From CAYLYM01 sp964387645 (GTDB lineage Bacteria; Calditrichota; Calditrichia; RBG-13-44-9): a DNA stretch of 24,868 bases. Below are positions 16,767 through 24,868 of this stretch, piece by piece. The translations under genes and the position numbers were made by a program. Location of the stretch: assembly GCA_964387645.1 (NCBI GenBank), contig CAYLYM010000055.1, forward strand, positions 1-24,868, written 5' to 3'. Under the pieces are notes generated by a model, which searched no databases, had not been told where the DNA came from, and worked only from the letters and a program-made list of their open reading frames with translations. Every line of letters begins with the position of its first letter. Within the stretch, counting starts at the first letter, position 1.

Positions 16767-17105
16767 ATGATAAGAATTATTTTTATTATTTGTTTATTCT
16801 GTATTATTTTCAATTGCACCCTTTTCTCACCGCTTTCTGAAGCGGCTTATGAAGTTACAGGAACTGCGACACTGGTAGACATAACATTTAAGAATAGTGA
16901 CGGAAAAATTTCTGTACATAAGAATAAAAAACCACCCTGGATCTATATCTTTCAGGCAAAACCACGCTTTGTTGCCTTCTTCTCTGTCCAGAGCAAAGTA
17001 AAAACAGGAAGCATCACAGCCAGACTCTATAAAGAGGGTGAAGTTTTAAAATCAGTTTCAGCAGACAGTGCTTTTGCATTTGTTGCTATCCGGGACACGC
17101 TGTGA
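16767..17105 (+). CDS. Small exported MmpS-like protein
   Basis: A 112-residue protein with an N-terminal hydrophobic segment (MIRIIFIICLFCIIFNC), which could be a signal peptide with a weak lipobox at Cys16. The body, YEVTGTATLVDITFKNSDGK followed by PPWIYIF, then GSITARLYKEGEVLKSVSA, has the layout of the MmpS/Mycobact_memb fold, a small beta-sandwich that in actinobacteria assists MmpL transporters. No MmpL-type transporter is present in the window, so a partner is unknown. ATG 16767 is chosen because AAGGA lies 6 bases ahead of it; a TTG at 16746 would place that site inside the gene. Confidence 0.7.
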   Translation: MIRIIFIICLFCIIFNCTLFSPLSEAAYEVTGTATLVDITFKNSDGKISVHKNKKPPWIYIFQAKPRFVAFFSVQSKVKTGSITARLYKEGEVLKSVSADSAFAFVAIRDTL

Positions 17106-17674
17106 AATCCTAAACGTTTTATCTTATTCTTGTTAGAAAATTTTTTTATTTTCGAGTCTTCATGAACTACACAGATGCTGTCAACTTTTTATTTTTAGGT
17201 ACGGAATGAATTTTCAATAAAATCATCTACTGACAGGATAGATATAAAAATCTCTGTTCCCGTTTAATTACGATTAAAGTTTTATCAACATCCTACTTTT
17301 TCGATTGTCCCAAATTGAATACCTTGTCGAAAATAGTTACTTTCGCTTTTTAGACAATTCTTAAAAATGATATTTTTCAACCGATTAATGTCAAATTGTT
17401 CAACTTTTCTATCGTTTCTTCCCTAATATAAAATTCAGTAAATAAAAAACCATATTCAACAAAAAAATCTATCCCGATTGTATCAATCATTGTTTATTAA
17501 TTGTTTATTATTAGTGTTTAGTTATTTTCTATTCTATCTATCAAACAATTTGGATAGATTAATGATTTGATCTTTTATTAAGCAAATCACTATCTAAAAA
17601 TGGCTTTATTAATAAACTAACCGATTAATGATTTCATTGATCAGTTATAAATTTGTGATAATTATCCGACTTGA
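17106..17674. other. Gene-free region between convergent genes with short direct repeats
   Basis: A 569-base AT-rich stretch between convergent genes. Both strands are full of stops and I found no gene remnant. AACCGATTAATG occurs twice (17379-17390 and 17619-17630), and GATTAATGATTT also twice (17557-17568 and 17623-17634). A 7-base stem TGATTTG / CAAATCA lies at 17563-17589. No clear T-tailed terminator was seen for either flanking gene. Confidence 0.5.
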
Positions 17675-18394
17675 TTAAGTAAACATATCCATTACTTCGT
17701 TTAGGGAATGAAAGATTTTATATGCACTCTCTACTATATCGGGAGATGGAGGGAGCATATCCGGGATCATCACGGCAATAGTCCCTGCAGCGATGGCTGC
17801 TTGCATCCCATTAATGGAATCTTCTAATACCATGAGTTGCCGCGGTTCTACCCCCAAACGATTGGCGATGAGAAGATAGATTTCTGGATCAGGTTTTCCT
17901 CTGGTAACTTCTTCGGATGTGATGACACAATCAAAATAATCCAAATATTCCGAGTTCTTGAAATTTGTCTCAACTTCAAACCTTGTTGAGGATGTTGCCA
18001 AACCTAATTTGAGATCTCGTGCCTTTAAAAATTGGATCAATTCCACGAAACCCGGTTTGTAAGATACGCTTTCCTGTTCGATTTTCTGTTGACGAATCTT
18101 CTGCCATCGCTTATGGAAATCCAGAACTGGAAAATCTGGTCCGAAATGATCTACCAGCAGTTTTTCGCATTCAGCTGTTGAAAGGCCTATAAATTGGTTG
18201 TATAGATTATCATTAATTTCGTAGCCAAATTCCTGCCCAGCTTGTTGCCAGGCTGTTTTATAAAGCGGTTCCGTGTCGAAAATAATGCCATCCATATCAA
18301 AGCATACTCCGCGGATATCTAAATAAATATTTTTATTTCCCAGACTTTTCTTATTTGTTTCGCCATTTTGCTTACTTTGTAAATACCCAGTCAT
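17675..18394 (-). CDS. HAD-superfamily phosphatase, beta-phosphoglucomutase-like
   Basis: A 239-residue cytosolic HAD hydrolase or phosphomutase. Motif I is CFDMDGIIFDTE with nucleophile Asp33 and acid/base Asp35; motif II is LATSS; the motif III lysine is in RGKPDPEIYL; motif IV is VLEDSINGMQAA. The helical cap between motifs I and II is of the beta-phosphoglucomutase/phosphoglycolate phosphatase type (subfamily IA). The first 26 residues before the fold (SKQNGETNKKS region) are an unusual extension, with no nearby internal start to shorten it. Only a weak GGAA site precedes the ATG. A sugar phosphate is a reasonable substrate given the catabolic neighbours, but this is inference. It is divergent from the gene at 18685. 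Confidence 0.9.
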   Translation of the reverse strand: MTGYLQSKQNGETNKKSLGNKNIYLDIRGVCFDMDGIIFDTEPLYKTAWQQAGQEFGYEINDNLYNQFIGLSTAECEKLLVDHFGPDFPVLDFHKRWQKIRQQKIEQESVSYKPGFVELIQFLKARDLKLGLATSSTRFEVETNFKNSEYLDYFDCVITSEEVTRGKPDPEIYLLIANRLGVEPRQLMVLEDSINGMQAAIAAGTIAVMIPDMLPPSPDIVESAYKIFHSLNEVMDMFT

Positions 18395-18684
18395 TATCGT
18401 TTTCTGTGGTTTCCAAAATTTTGTTATTTAACCTATCCATAAACAGCAGGTAATATGTCGAAATTTTTTTGCAAATTCATTTTAATTTTCTTTATATTCC
18501 CAAATAATAAAAGAAAACAGTAAAATATTTTTTAGACTATAAAACACTGGTTCTGAAAAATCCAAGATGAACAAAATTTTATTCTAAATAATAGAAAAAA
18601 TATTTTACGCCAGAAAATAATGAAAAGTTTAAAGGTTCATATCGCAGGTAAAATCCACTTTTAATAAATATTCAGGAGCTTAAG

Positions 18685-19713
18685 ATGACCTGCAAATTCA
18701 TTAACCGACGCTCATTTTTAAAAAAATCTTTACTGATGTCTACAGGTGCTTCGGTGGCATTGAGCCTTGAGGAAAAAGTTCTTTTGACCAGACCCTTCAA
18801 AACTGGCCGTGAAAAACAAAAAAATTCATCTGCTGAGGATTTTCCTTGCGGAAAAATTGGAAATGTAAAAATAAGCCGTTTGATCTGCGGGGGTAATTTA
18901 ATTGCCGGTTATGCTCACAGCCGTGATCTTATTTATGTTTCCGAGTTATTGCTTAATTATTTTACTGAAGAGAAAATACTGGAGACATTGGAAAAATGCG
19001 AAGAACGCGGGATTAATACAGTAATTGCCAACATTCGGCAAAATGCCAATGACCAGAAAGTAATCCATGTCCTTAACCGTTACTGGAATGAAAGAGGTGG
19101 AGAAATTCAGTGGATTGCCCAGGTCAATCCTCGATCGGATGATATCAGGACCAACATTGATATGGCTGTGGAAAATGGTGCAATTGGTGCCTTTGTACAA
19201 GGTGGCATTGGTGATCGCTGGACGAAGCACCAGCGAGTGGATTTACTGGGTAAAGCAGTTAACTACATAAAATCACAGGGATTGATTGCTGGGGTTGCTG
19301 GCCATTCATTACAAGTACCTATGGCGTGCGAAAGGGCTGGGGTGAATGTCGATTTTTACGTAAAAACACTTCATCACGATCAGTACTGGTCAGCTACTCC
19401 CAGACCTTTCCGTAAGGATTTCATAGTAGATGTTGAAAAATCCAATAACCACAATCGCGATCACGATAATATGTGGTGTATAAATCCCGAAGAAGTAATT
19501 ACTTTCATGGAAAAAGTAGAAAAACCCTGGATCGCTTATAAAGTAATGGCGGCAGGAGCCATTCATCCCAGAGAAGCCTTCGATTTTGCCTTTAAAAACG
19601 GGGCTGATTTTATCGTTGCCGGAATGTTCGATTTCCAGATTGCGGAGGATGTTATTCTTGCAAGGAATGCCTACCAGAAAAATATTCAAAGGAAAAGACC
19701 CTGGCGCGCCTGA
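18685..19713 (+). CDS. Tat-exported AKR-like protein without the AKR tetrad
   Basis: A 342-residue protein with a Tat motif NRRSFLKKS (residues 7-15) and a short hydrophobic stretch. After a linker, CGKIGNVKISRLICGGNLIAGYAHSRD (residues 55-81) mirrors the opening of aldo/keto reductases, and alternating strands and helices suggest a TIM barrel. The expected Asp and Tyr (FDxAxxYG) are replaced by VIANIRQNAN, and the Lys position reads QWIAQVN, so normal AKR chemistry is unlikely. Conserved-looking blocks are FVQGGIGDRWT, GVAGHSLQVPMACE, VKTLHHDQYW, DNMWCINPEEV, AYKVMAAGAI and GADFIVAGMFDFQ. The His/Asp/Trp-rich set could bind a metal or sugar (inference). GGAG lies 8 bases upstream of the ATG. 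Confidence 0.8.
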   Translation: MTCKFINRRSFLKKSLLMSTGASVALSLEEKVLLTRPFKTGREKQKNSSAEDFPCGKIGNVKISRLICGGNLIAGYAHSRDLIYVSELLLNYFTEEKILETLEKCEERGINTVIANIRQNANDQKVIHVLNRYWNERGGEIQWIAQVNPRSDDIRTNIDMAVENGAIGAFVQGGIGDRWTKHQRVDLLGKAVNYIKSQGLIAGVAGHSLQVPMACERAGVNVDFYVKTLHHDQYWSATPRPFRKDFIVDVEKSNNHNRDHDNMWCINPEEVITFMEKVEKPWIAYKVMAAGAIHPREAFDFAFKNGADFIVAGMFDFQIAEDVILARNAYQKNIQRKRPWRA

Positions 19714-19833
19714 TTTTTACTGGGTTATGGTTTTTGTTTTCAAATTAAATTTACCGATTGTAGTAAAATCTTTACATTGTGTTGATGACTTGGGGATAAA
19801 CAAGAATCATGAGCTAAAAGTGGTGTTTATTTA

Positions 19834-19849
19834 CCTTAATTGATTAAGG
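19834..19849 (+). promoter_or_regulatory. 16-base inverted repeat overlapping a ribosome binding site
   Basis: CCTTAATTGATTAAGG has 7-base perfect arms around TG. Its right arm contains the AAGG ribosome binding site of the remnant gene starting at 19859. Its form suits an operator; its gene is now broken. Confidence 0.35.
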
Positions 19850-19858
19850 AAATCAATC

Positions 19859-20255
19859 ATGGTATCCAAAAGTTTGAATCGGAGAAAGTTTTTTCATGCC
19901 ATCCAATCGCTCATGGGATTAGCTTTCCTGGATTCGGCATTTTTCATGCAAAATGGTTGGCATGATTTTTCGTGCGTCCTGCCAGCGTTCTGCCGGTTGG
20001 AGTGGGATACCTTTTCTTTTATGAGGGATCAAATACGCGATGATATGATCCAGTTTATAATATTGTTACTGGGCTGGGATTTACTTTTGATCTACATAAC
20101 ATAATCGATCTCACCCCGGAATCCCCATTGGTTATAAGTACCACTCCTGGCGCTACTCTCATTGGAAGTGGGTGGGTGATAAACTATGGTGTTACGCGTA
20201 GGTGTCTAAAGAAAACGATGCAAATGAAATCCGACTATTTCGATTAAAAAAGTGA
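19859..20255 (+). pseudogene. Remnant of a Tat-exported glycosidase-like gene, frameshifted
   Basis: The start is intact: an AAGGA site, ATG, and a Tat-type N-terminus SLNRRKFFHAIQSLMGLAFL. About 35 codons later the protein-like signal moves to the next frame: FFVRPASVLPVGVGYLFFYE (from 19966), GSNTR, a TGA at 20041, then YDPVYNIVTGLGFTFDLHN and IIDLTPESPLVI. Near 20130 it moves again to GYKYHSWRYSHWKWVGDKLW, a TAG at 20199, and VSKENDANEIRLFRLKK with the natural stop at 20253. So at least two frame changes and two stops are present, and most of the middle seems deleted. The style resembles uncharacterised exported glycosidase-like proteins of catabolic loci (from memory); the family name is uncertain. 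Confidence 0.7.
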
Positions 20256-20737
20256 AAACGTTAAATGAGAAGATTGGAAAGATCAAAAGACCATATTGAA
20301 AATTATTCAGACAATTTTTTAAAAACTATGAGTCAGAATTTTCATTAAAGTTTACAAATAATAATGTCACCAGGGATGACGGAGACTTCTGTAATCTGCT
20401 ATAAGCAAATCTCTCATCTCTTTGGGAATAGCTGGTTTTGATTTTAACCCAGATTTTGCATTCGAAGAATGATTGTTTTTTGGAAACTGATAATTTCTAC
20501 CTTCGGGCGGGTTTTTGTTTTTACAAAATGAATTTTATTTATTCGCCATTCTGAATTTGCGTAGAGACTCATTTCGATTCCATAGAAGTTTTTTCTTCCC
20601 ACATCTCACCAAAAGAAGCCCGCTCGATAAAAGCCAGGTAGAAATAGCTTTTTATTTTATATTAAATTTATATAAAAAGATTTTAATAGAAATCGTTTAA
20701 ATAAAAGCGTGTTTAATGATGAAAGAAGGAGGAAAAA
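20256..20737. other. Gene-free region upstream of the SDR gene
   Basis: No coding signal on either strand beyond short chance frames, no RNA gene and no terminator with a clear stem. The only firm site is the strong AGGAGG of the gene at 20738. It may be further residue of the decayed gene to the left. Confidence 0.45.
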
Positions 20738-21499
20738 ATGGACATCCGATTTGATTCTCGAGTTGTGATTGTTACCGGGGCCAGCACCGGGATTGGTGCA
20801 GCCACCGCCATTGCGTTTGGAAAATCTGGAGCATCGGTGGTTGTTAACTATCACTCCAGTAGAGCAGCGGCAGAAAATGTGGTAAAAACGATTGAGGAAA
20901 CAGGAGGAAAAGCAATTGCCGTACAAGCCGATGTTACGAGAAAAGTTGAGGTCGATCGCCTGGTACAAACTACTCTGGACCATTTTGGTAAAATTGACAT
21001 TTTGGTAAATAATGCTGGTGGGATGGTGGGAAGAAATACCCTTGAAGAAATGACTGAAAGATTGTGGAACCAAGTGATGGACTTAAATTTAAAAAGCGTT
21101 TATTTGTGTACACAGGCTGTTTTACCTTATATGAAAAAGAAAAAATTTGGGCGAATTGTCAATGTAAGTTCCATTGCTGCGCGAAATGGCGGTGGGCCGG
21201 GTGCTGGACACTATTCGGCTACCAAAGCTGGTGTCATTGCTCTGACTAAAAATTGGGCCAGGGAATTGGCAGAATCTGGCATTATAGTCAATGCAGTGGC
21301 TCCAGGTATCATAAATACACCTTTTCATGACAAATATACAACTCCTGAAGTAAGAAAAAAGTTTTTAGATGGTATTCCTTTAAAACGCGAAGGTAAGCCA
21401 GAGGAAATTGCTTATGTTATCCTTTTCTTGGCCTCAGATTTTGCTTCGTATATTTTGGGCGAGACCATCGAAGTAAATGGTGGAATGTTAATGGATTGA
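20738..21499 (+). CDS. Short-chain dehydrogenase/reductase, FabG-like
   Basis: A 253-residue cytosolic NAD(P)-dependent oxidoreductase of the classical SDR family. The cofactor loop VTGASTGIGAATA (TGxxxGxG) is at residues 12-24, NNAGG at 91-95, the active-site Asn117, Ser144/Ser145, and Tyr159-x3-Lys163. The region between the Ser and Tyr holds a glycine-rich GGGPGAGH loop, one residue longer than usual. It ends with the typical GETIEVNGGML. An AGGAGG site precedes the ATG. With sugar enzymes on both sides, oxidation of a sugar or polyol is more likely than fatty-acid synthesis, since no acyl-carrier genes are near (inference). Confidence 0.92.
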   Translation: MDIRFDSRVVIVTGASTGIGAATAIAFGKSGASVVVNYHSSRAAAENVVKTIEETGGKAIAVQADVTRKVEVDRLVQTTLDHFGKIDILVNNAGGMVGRNTLEEMTERLWNQVMDLNLKSVYLCTQAVLPYMKKKKFGRIVNVSSIAARNGGGPGAGHYSATKAGVIALTKNWARELAESGIIVNAVAPGIINTPFHDKYTTPEVRKKFLDGIPLKREGKPEEIAYVILFLASDFASYILGETIEVNGGMLMD

Positions 21500-21744
21500 T
21501 AGAAAATGTTCTCAAATATGGACATAAAAATTTGTCGATTCCTTATTTAAAATCAACTGTTAGTAATAGCTAAAAATTTTTTGGAAATTTAAAAATTTTA
21601 GTTTTATATTTTAAAAGTGAAAAAATTTACGGCAAGTTAGATATTAGAGAATAAACCACACTGAAGTTCCTTTAAAACGGTTATTTCATTTTTTAGTAGG
21701 AAAATTTAAATATCATTTCAAAATAAATTCCTGGAGATTTTATC

Positions 21745-22650
21745 ATGAAGATAAAACGTCGCGAATTTATCACAGCTAGCGCCGCTGGAGTTGGTGGAAT
21801 GATGTTCGGATATTGGGGTAGTGCATCAGTTATTAAAAGCCCAAAATATGATCCGTTCGAAATCGTTTCTCTGGGAAAAACCGGGATAAAGGCGTCCAGG
21901 ATTTCACTGGGGACAGGCTATAAAGGATGGAAGCGTTCTTCGAATCAGACCCGATTGGGGAAGGAAAAATTTGAAAGATTGATTCGAGAATCTTATGAAC
22001 GCGGCGTACGGATGTTTGATATGGCAGATCTTTATGGTTCACATCCCTATTTAACTCCTGCATTGAAAGGAATTCCACGAAGCGAATATGTGATTTTGTC
22101 TAAAATCTGGTTTCGCCCTAGAGGATTACCGGAAGATGAACGACCGAATGCAGATATTGTTGTGCAACGTTTTTTAAAAGAATTGAAAACTGACTATATT
22201 GATATAGTATTATTACATTGCACTGTTTCTCCTAATTGGCCAAAAGAGCAGGAAAGGTATTTAGAAACACTGGCTAAATTGAAGGAAAAGGGAATAATCA
22301 GAGCTCATGGTGTTTCCTGTCATACCCTTGAAGCACTGAACGCCGCTGCAAATGAATCCTGGGTAGATTCAGTGAATGCCCGAATTAATCCCTATGGCGT
22401 TTCAATGGATGGTCCCCCAGAAAAAGTTGTACCTATTTTAAAAAAGATTCATCAATCAGGCAAAGGTGTGGTAGGAATGAAGATCGTCGGCGAAGGTAAA
22501 TTCCGCAACGATATGGAAAAGCTAAATAATTCCATTCAATTTGTCTTAAATCTGGGATGTGTGGATGTTATGACAGTTGGTTTTGAGAAAATAGAAGAAC
22601 TAGACGACTTTGCAGAACGGGTAAGACAGATTTCCCGAAAAACAGGTTAA
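21745..22650 (+). CDS. Tat-exported aldo/keto reductase, second copy type
   Basis: A 301-residue aldo/keto reductase with a Tat signal KRREFITAS (residues 4-12) and a Gly/Ala-rich hydrophobic segment without a lipobox. The barrel begins at SLGKTGIKASRISLGTG. The tetrad is intact: Asp92 and Tyr97 in FDMADLYG, Lys120 in ILSKIW and His158 in VLLHC. It differs clearly in sequence from the enzyme at 15644, so this is not a recent duplication. GGAG stands 8 bases before the ATG. It is convergent with the sulfatase gene and shares a two-way terminator with it. Confidence 0.92.
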   Translation: MKIKRREFITASAAGVGGMMFGYWGSASVIKSPKYDPFEIVSLGKTGIKASRISLGTGYKGWKRSSNQTRLGKEKFERLIRESYERGVRMFDMADLYGSHPYLTPALKGIPRSEYVILSKIWFRPRGLPEDERPNADIVVQRFLKELKTDYIDIVLLHCTVSPNWPKEQERYLETLAKLKEKGIIRAHGVSCHTLEALNAAANESWVDSVNARINPYGVSMDGPPEKVVPILKKIHQSGKGVVGMKIVGEGKFRNDMEKLNNSIQFVLNLGCVDVMTVGFEKIEELDDFAERVRQISRKTG

Positions 22651-22728
22651 AGGCTGAATTTATTATTTTAAAAAAGTTTATTCCGCTGCTAATTTTTTAC
22701 TTCACATTGCTTACCGTATAAAAAATTG

Positions 22729-22766
22729 GCCATGTCACAAAAAATTTGAGTGACATGGCTTTTTTT
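22729..22766. terminator. Bidirectional rho-independent terminator
   Basis: A 10-base perfect stem GCCATGTCAC / GTGACATGGC with an 11-base loop. On the plus strand seven T residues follow (22760-22766). On the minus strand the stem is followed by CAATTTTTT, so it can serve both the aldo/keto reductase and the sulfatase. Confidence 0.93.
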
Positions 22767-22801
22767 ACTTTTTATTCTGGGCTAAATAAACTTATTTCAT
22801 C

Positions 22802-24640
22802 TTAAGCTTTTTGGATAACTTCTATTGCATAACCAGCCGCTCTTTTAATATAATTATCATCTTCTCTTTTGGCGGCGGTTTTTAGAGCGGCTAAAGCCGG
22901 ACGGGCTTTTCTACCCAAATATTCCAGAGAACTGATAGCTCGCAATGCAACTTTGCTATTTTCATTTTGTAATTCTCTAATTAACACCGGTAATCCTTCA
23001 CTTTCATATCCCATCTGACACAGAAATTCTGCAGCAGCAACCCTTACATCACCACAATTATCGTTTAAGACCTTTTTAACTGCATCGACGGCTGATTTGG
23101 CTTTCTTCCCCAACACCAGGCAACCAGTAACCGCCCAGTATCTAACCACACTTTCTGGATCATTCATACGCCGGATGAGTTCATCAAGATATTCCGGCTT
23201 TCGCATGGTGGCCATATCGGCGGTTTCGATGATTTTTTCCAGCGGAAAATCGGGTTCGCGCACAACTTCGTATATTGTTTTACGCTTTGCCCTTTCCAAC
23301 ATTTCACCTTCTGGAATAAAACCGCTGTCTCGGACTTCCAGCATCCACCGGTGACAGGCTTCACGCAGGCGTTTAAGCGTATCCTGATATTGGGGATCAT
23401 CAGCTAAATTGTGTACTTCGTGTGGATCGGCTTTAACATCATAAAGTTCCTCGGGTGGTTTAGTATTCCAGAAAATGCTTTGTATTTCGTTGCATTTTCC
23501 TTCGCAGTACATTTTCTCCCAGGACTGCATGGCGGGGGCACGCCATAAATATTCAACATGTTGTGCATATATGCGATGCGGATTATAGTTTCGGATATAT
23601 TTGAATTGTTTGTCTCTGACAACCCGCATCATGTCATATCTTTCATCCATTCGACCTCGAAAAGCGTAAATATATTTCCGCGGCTCACCGGCTTGTGGAC
23701 CAAGAAACGCCACACCTTGCATGTGTTCGGGAATTTTTATTCCAACCAGGCTTAGCATGGTTGGCGCTAGATCGACAAAACTGATCAGTCGGTCGGTTTT
23801 TGTGCCGGGCTTTCCTGGAGCTAAGTGTTGATACTTGGGTGGAAAACGCACAATGAACGGGACATGCAGTCCAGAGTCGTAAACAAAGCGTTTACTACGA
23901 GGAAGAACACCAGCATTATCAGAGTAGTAAAAAACAATGGTATCGTCAGCTAATCCTTCATCTTCTAATTCTTTCAAAAGACGTCCAACTTGCCGATCCA
24001 GTTCTTCGATCTTATCATAATATTGGGCCCAGTCGTGACGTATTTCAGGAGTATCTGGATGATATGGCGGAAGTTTCACCCTGGCCGGATCATGTTTGAG
24101 CTCTTTCATGGGTTTATGAATGGAGCTTTCGTGGCTCACCGTTAAATTAAAGATGGCAAAGAAAGGCTGTCCAGGTGCCCGATTTTTGTAATGAGCCTTC
24201 CGGCTTGATTCATCCCAGACGCCTTCAGGTTTGGGCATATTGTAATCTTCTTTGTGGTTGTTGGTGCAATAATAACCAACTTCTCTCAAATATTGAGGGA
24301 AGAATTTGATAAATGCAGGTATTTTGTTTTTACTTCTCATGTGCTGTGTTCCCATGGTGAGCGGATACATCCCTGAAATAATGGTTGAACGAGCTGGAGC
24401 ACATACTGGAGCGGTGGCAAAAGCGTTTTCATAAAGAATTCCCTCCGCTGCTAATCGATCCAGGTTTGGTGTGTTCGCAAACTTGTCGCCATAACAACCT
24501 AAAAATGGACCATTATCCTCACTGGTGATCCATAAAATGTTAGGTCGGTTTTTCTTTCTAACACATGATGACACAAGATCTGAAACAAACATCACCGATA
24601 CACCCAACCCCACAGATTTTAAAAAATTTCTCCGATTCAT
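22802..24640 (-). CDS. Tat-exported sulfatase with C-terminal HEAT repeats
   Basis: A 612-residue formylglycine-dependent sulfatase, of the heparan N-sulfatase-like S1 group by its SEDNGPFLGCYGD opening. The N-terminus MNRRNFLKS is Tat-like and VSSC (Cys26) is a lipobox, so it is probably an envelope lipoprotein. The maturation motif is C80-A-P-A-R84, a cysteine type. His170 (TVSHESS), Asp241/Asn242 (YYSDN) and Lys250 complete the visible active site. After the sulfatase C-domain, residues about 485-612 form three or four HEAT-like repeats (SVVRYWAVTGCLVLG, DVRVAAAEFLCQMG, KVALRAISSLEYLG, NYIKRAAGYAIEVI). AAGGAG precedes the ATG. No maturase gene is in the window. The natural substrate is unknown; a sulfated glycan is likely. 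Confidence 0.95.
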   Translation of the reverse strand: MNRRNFLKSVGLGVSVMFVSDLVSSCVRKKNRPNILWITSEDNGPFLGCYGDKFANTPNLDRLAAEGILYENAFATAPVCAPARSTIISGMYPLTMGTQHMRSKNKIPAFIKFFPQYLREVGYYCTNNHKEDYNMPKPEGVWDESSRKAHYKNRAPGQPFFAIFNLTVSHESSIHKPMKELKHDPARVKLPPYHPDTPEIRHDWAQYYDKIEELDRQVGRLLKELEDEGLADDTIVFYYSDNAGVLPRSKRFVYDSGLHVPFIVRFPPKYQHLAPGKPGTKTDRLISFVDLAPTMLSLVGIKIPEHMQGVAFLGPQAGEPRKYIYAFRGRMDERYDMMRVVRDKQFKYIRNYNPHRIYAQHVEYLWRAPAMQSWEKMYCEGKCNEIQSIFWNTKPPEELYDVKADPHEVHNLADDPQYQDTLKRLREACHRWMLEVRDSGFIPEGEMLERAKRKTIYEVVREPDFPLEKIIETADMATMRKPEYLDELIRRMNDPESVVRYWAVTGCLVLGKKAKSAVDAVKKVLNDNCGDVRVAAAEFLCQMGYESEGLPVLIRELQNENSKVALRAISSLEYLGRKARPALAALKTAAKREDDNYIKRAAGYAIEVIQKA

Positions 24641-24868
24641 TCCTTTCTCCTTAAAAATTTTGCCCTATTTGTTATTTCAGCTTATTTAAATACCATGAAT
24701 AATATTCCCATTATTCTAATAAAGAAATAGATTCAAATAAATCTATGCGCCCAAGCAATATTTTAAGATTATTTAAGTAAATCAATAATCAAAGACATTT
24801 CAATAAAAATAAATAGTTGAACCTGAAAAAGTCTGTTTTACAGTCATTTCAAACAGCTTCTACTACAA
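24641..24868. other. Upstream region of the sulfatase gene
   Basis: AT-rich non-coding sequence to the right edge. It should contain the sulfatase promoter on the minus strand, but no clear promoter elements or repeats were recognised. Confidence 0.4.

Noticed and set aside
15101..20255. Reassigned stop codons (TAG or TGA read as an amino acid) as the explanation for both broken genes
   Set aside because: Intact genes in the window end in TAG and TGA, and the second remnant also has frame changes, so gene decay is the better explanation.
20515..20700. 61-codon frame on the plus strand before the SDR gene
   Set aside because: No ribosome binding site, an unlikely composition of Phe and Arg runs, and it ends in AT-rich leader sequence.
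20657..21073. 138-codon frame on the minus strand
   Set aside because: It lies opposite the clear SDR gene, has no ribosome site and no protein-like composition.

Overview
The window reads as chromosomal DNA from an AT-rich (by eye about 36-40% GC) diderm bacterium. Support for two membranes is direct: several Sec and Tat signal peptides, lipoboxes, and an outer-membrane barrel protein of the PorV/FadL-like type. Strong AGGAGG-type ribosome binding sites, CarboxypepD_reg-like and DUF1080 domains, Tat-exported aldo/keto reductases and a HEAT-fused sulfatase together suggest the FCB side of the tree (Calditrichota/KSB1/Ignavibacteria-like) or a neighbour. That placement is inference. I see no rRNA, tRNA, CRISPR array, transposase or phage genes.

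Left part (1-4.5 kb): the 3' portion of a sigma-54 enhancer-binding activator is followed by a sigma-54-like -24/-12 promoter. Behind it lie a tiny hydrophobic ORF, a 506-residue lipoprotein of unknown family with a split composition (aromatic/acidic, then strongly basic), and a beta-barrel outer-membrane protein. A good terminator closes this block.

Middle part (4.8-13.1 kb): a housekeeping and envelope stretch. It holds RsmI, which lacks any standard start codon, overlapping a CDP-alcohol phosphatidyltransferase and followed by inositol-3-phosphate synthase (a likely inositol-phospholipid pair). After another strong terminator come a MATE exporter, thymidylate kinase, a C-terminal processing protease, and an exported protein with a CarboxypepD_reg-like domain.

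Right part (13.4-24.6 kb): an accessory catabolic region with larger gaps, rich in exported enzymes. It contains a secreted TIM-barrel sugar isomerase fused to DUF1080, two Tat-exported aldo/keto reductases with complete catalytic tetrads, a Tat-exported AKR-like protein lacking that tetrad, an MmpS-like small protein, a beta-phosphoglucomutase-like HAD phosphatase, an SDR dehydrogenase, and a Tat/lipoprotein sulfatase with C-terminal HEAT repeats. Together these suggest oxidoreductive (3-keto-type) and desulfating treatment of glycans or glycosides at the cell surface. Two decayed genes, found by reading through stop codons and frame changes at 15.1-15.6 kb and 19.9-20.3 kb, show that this region is losing genes.
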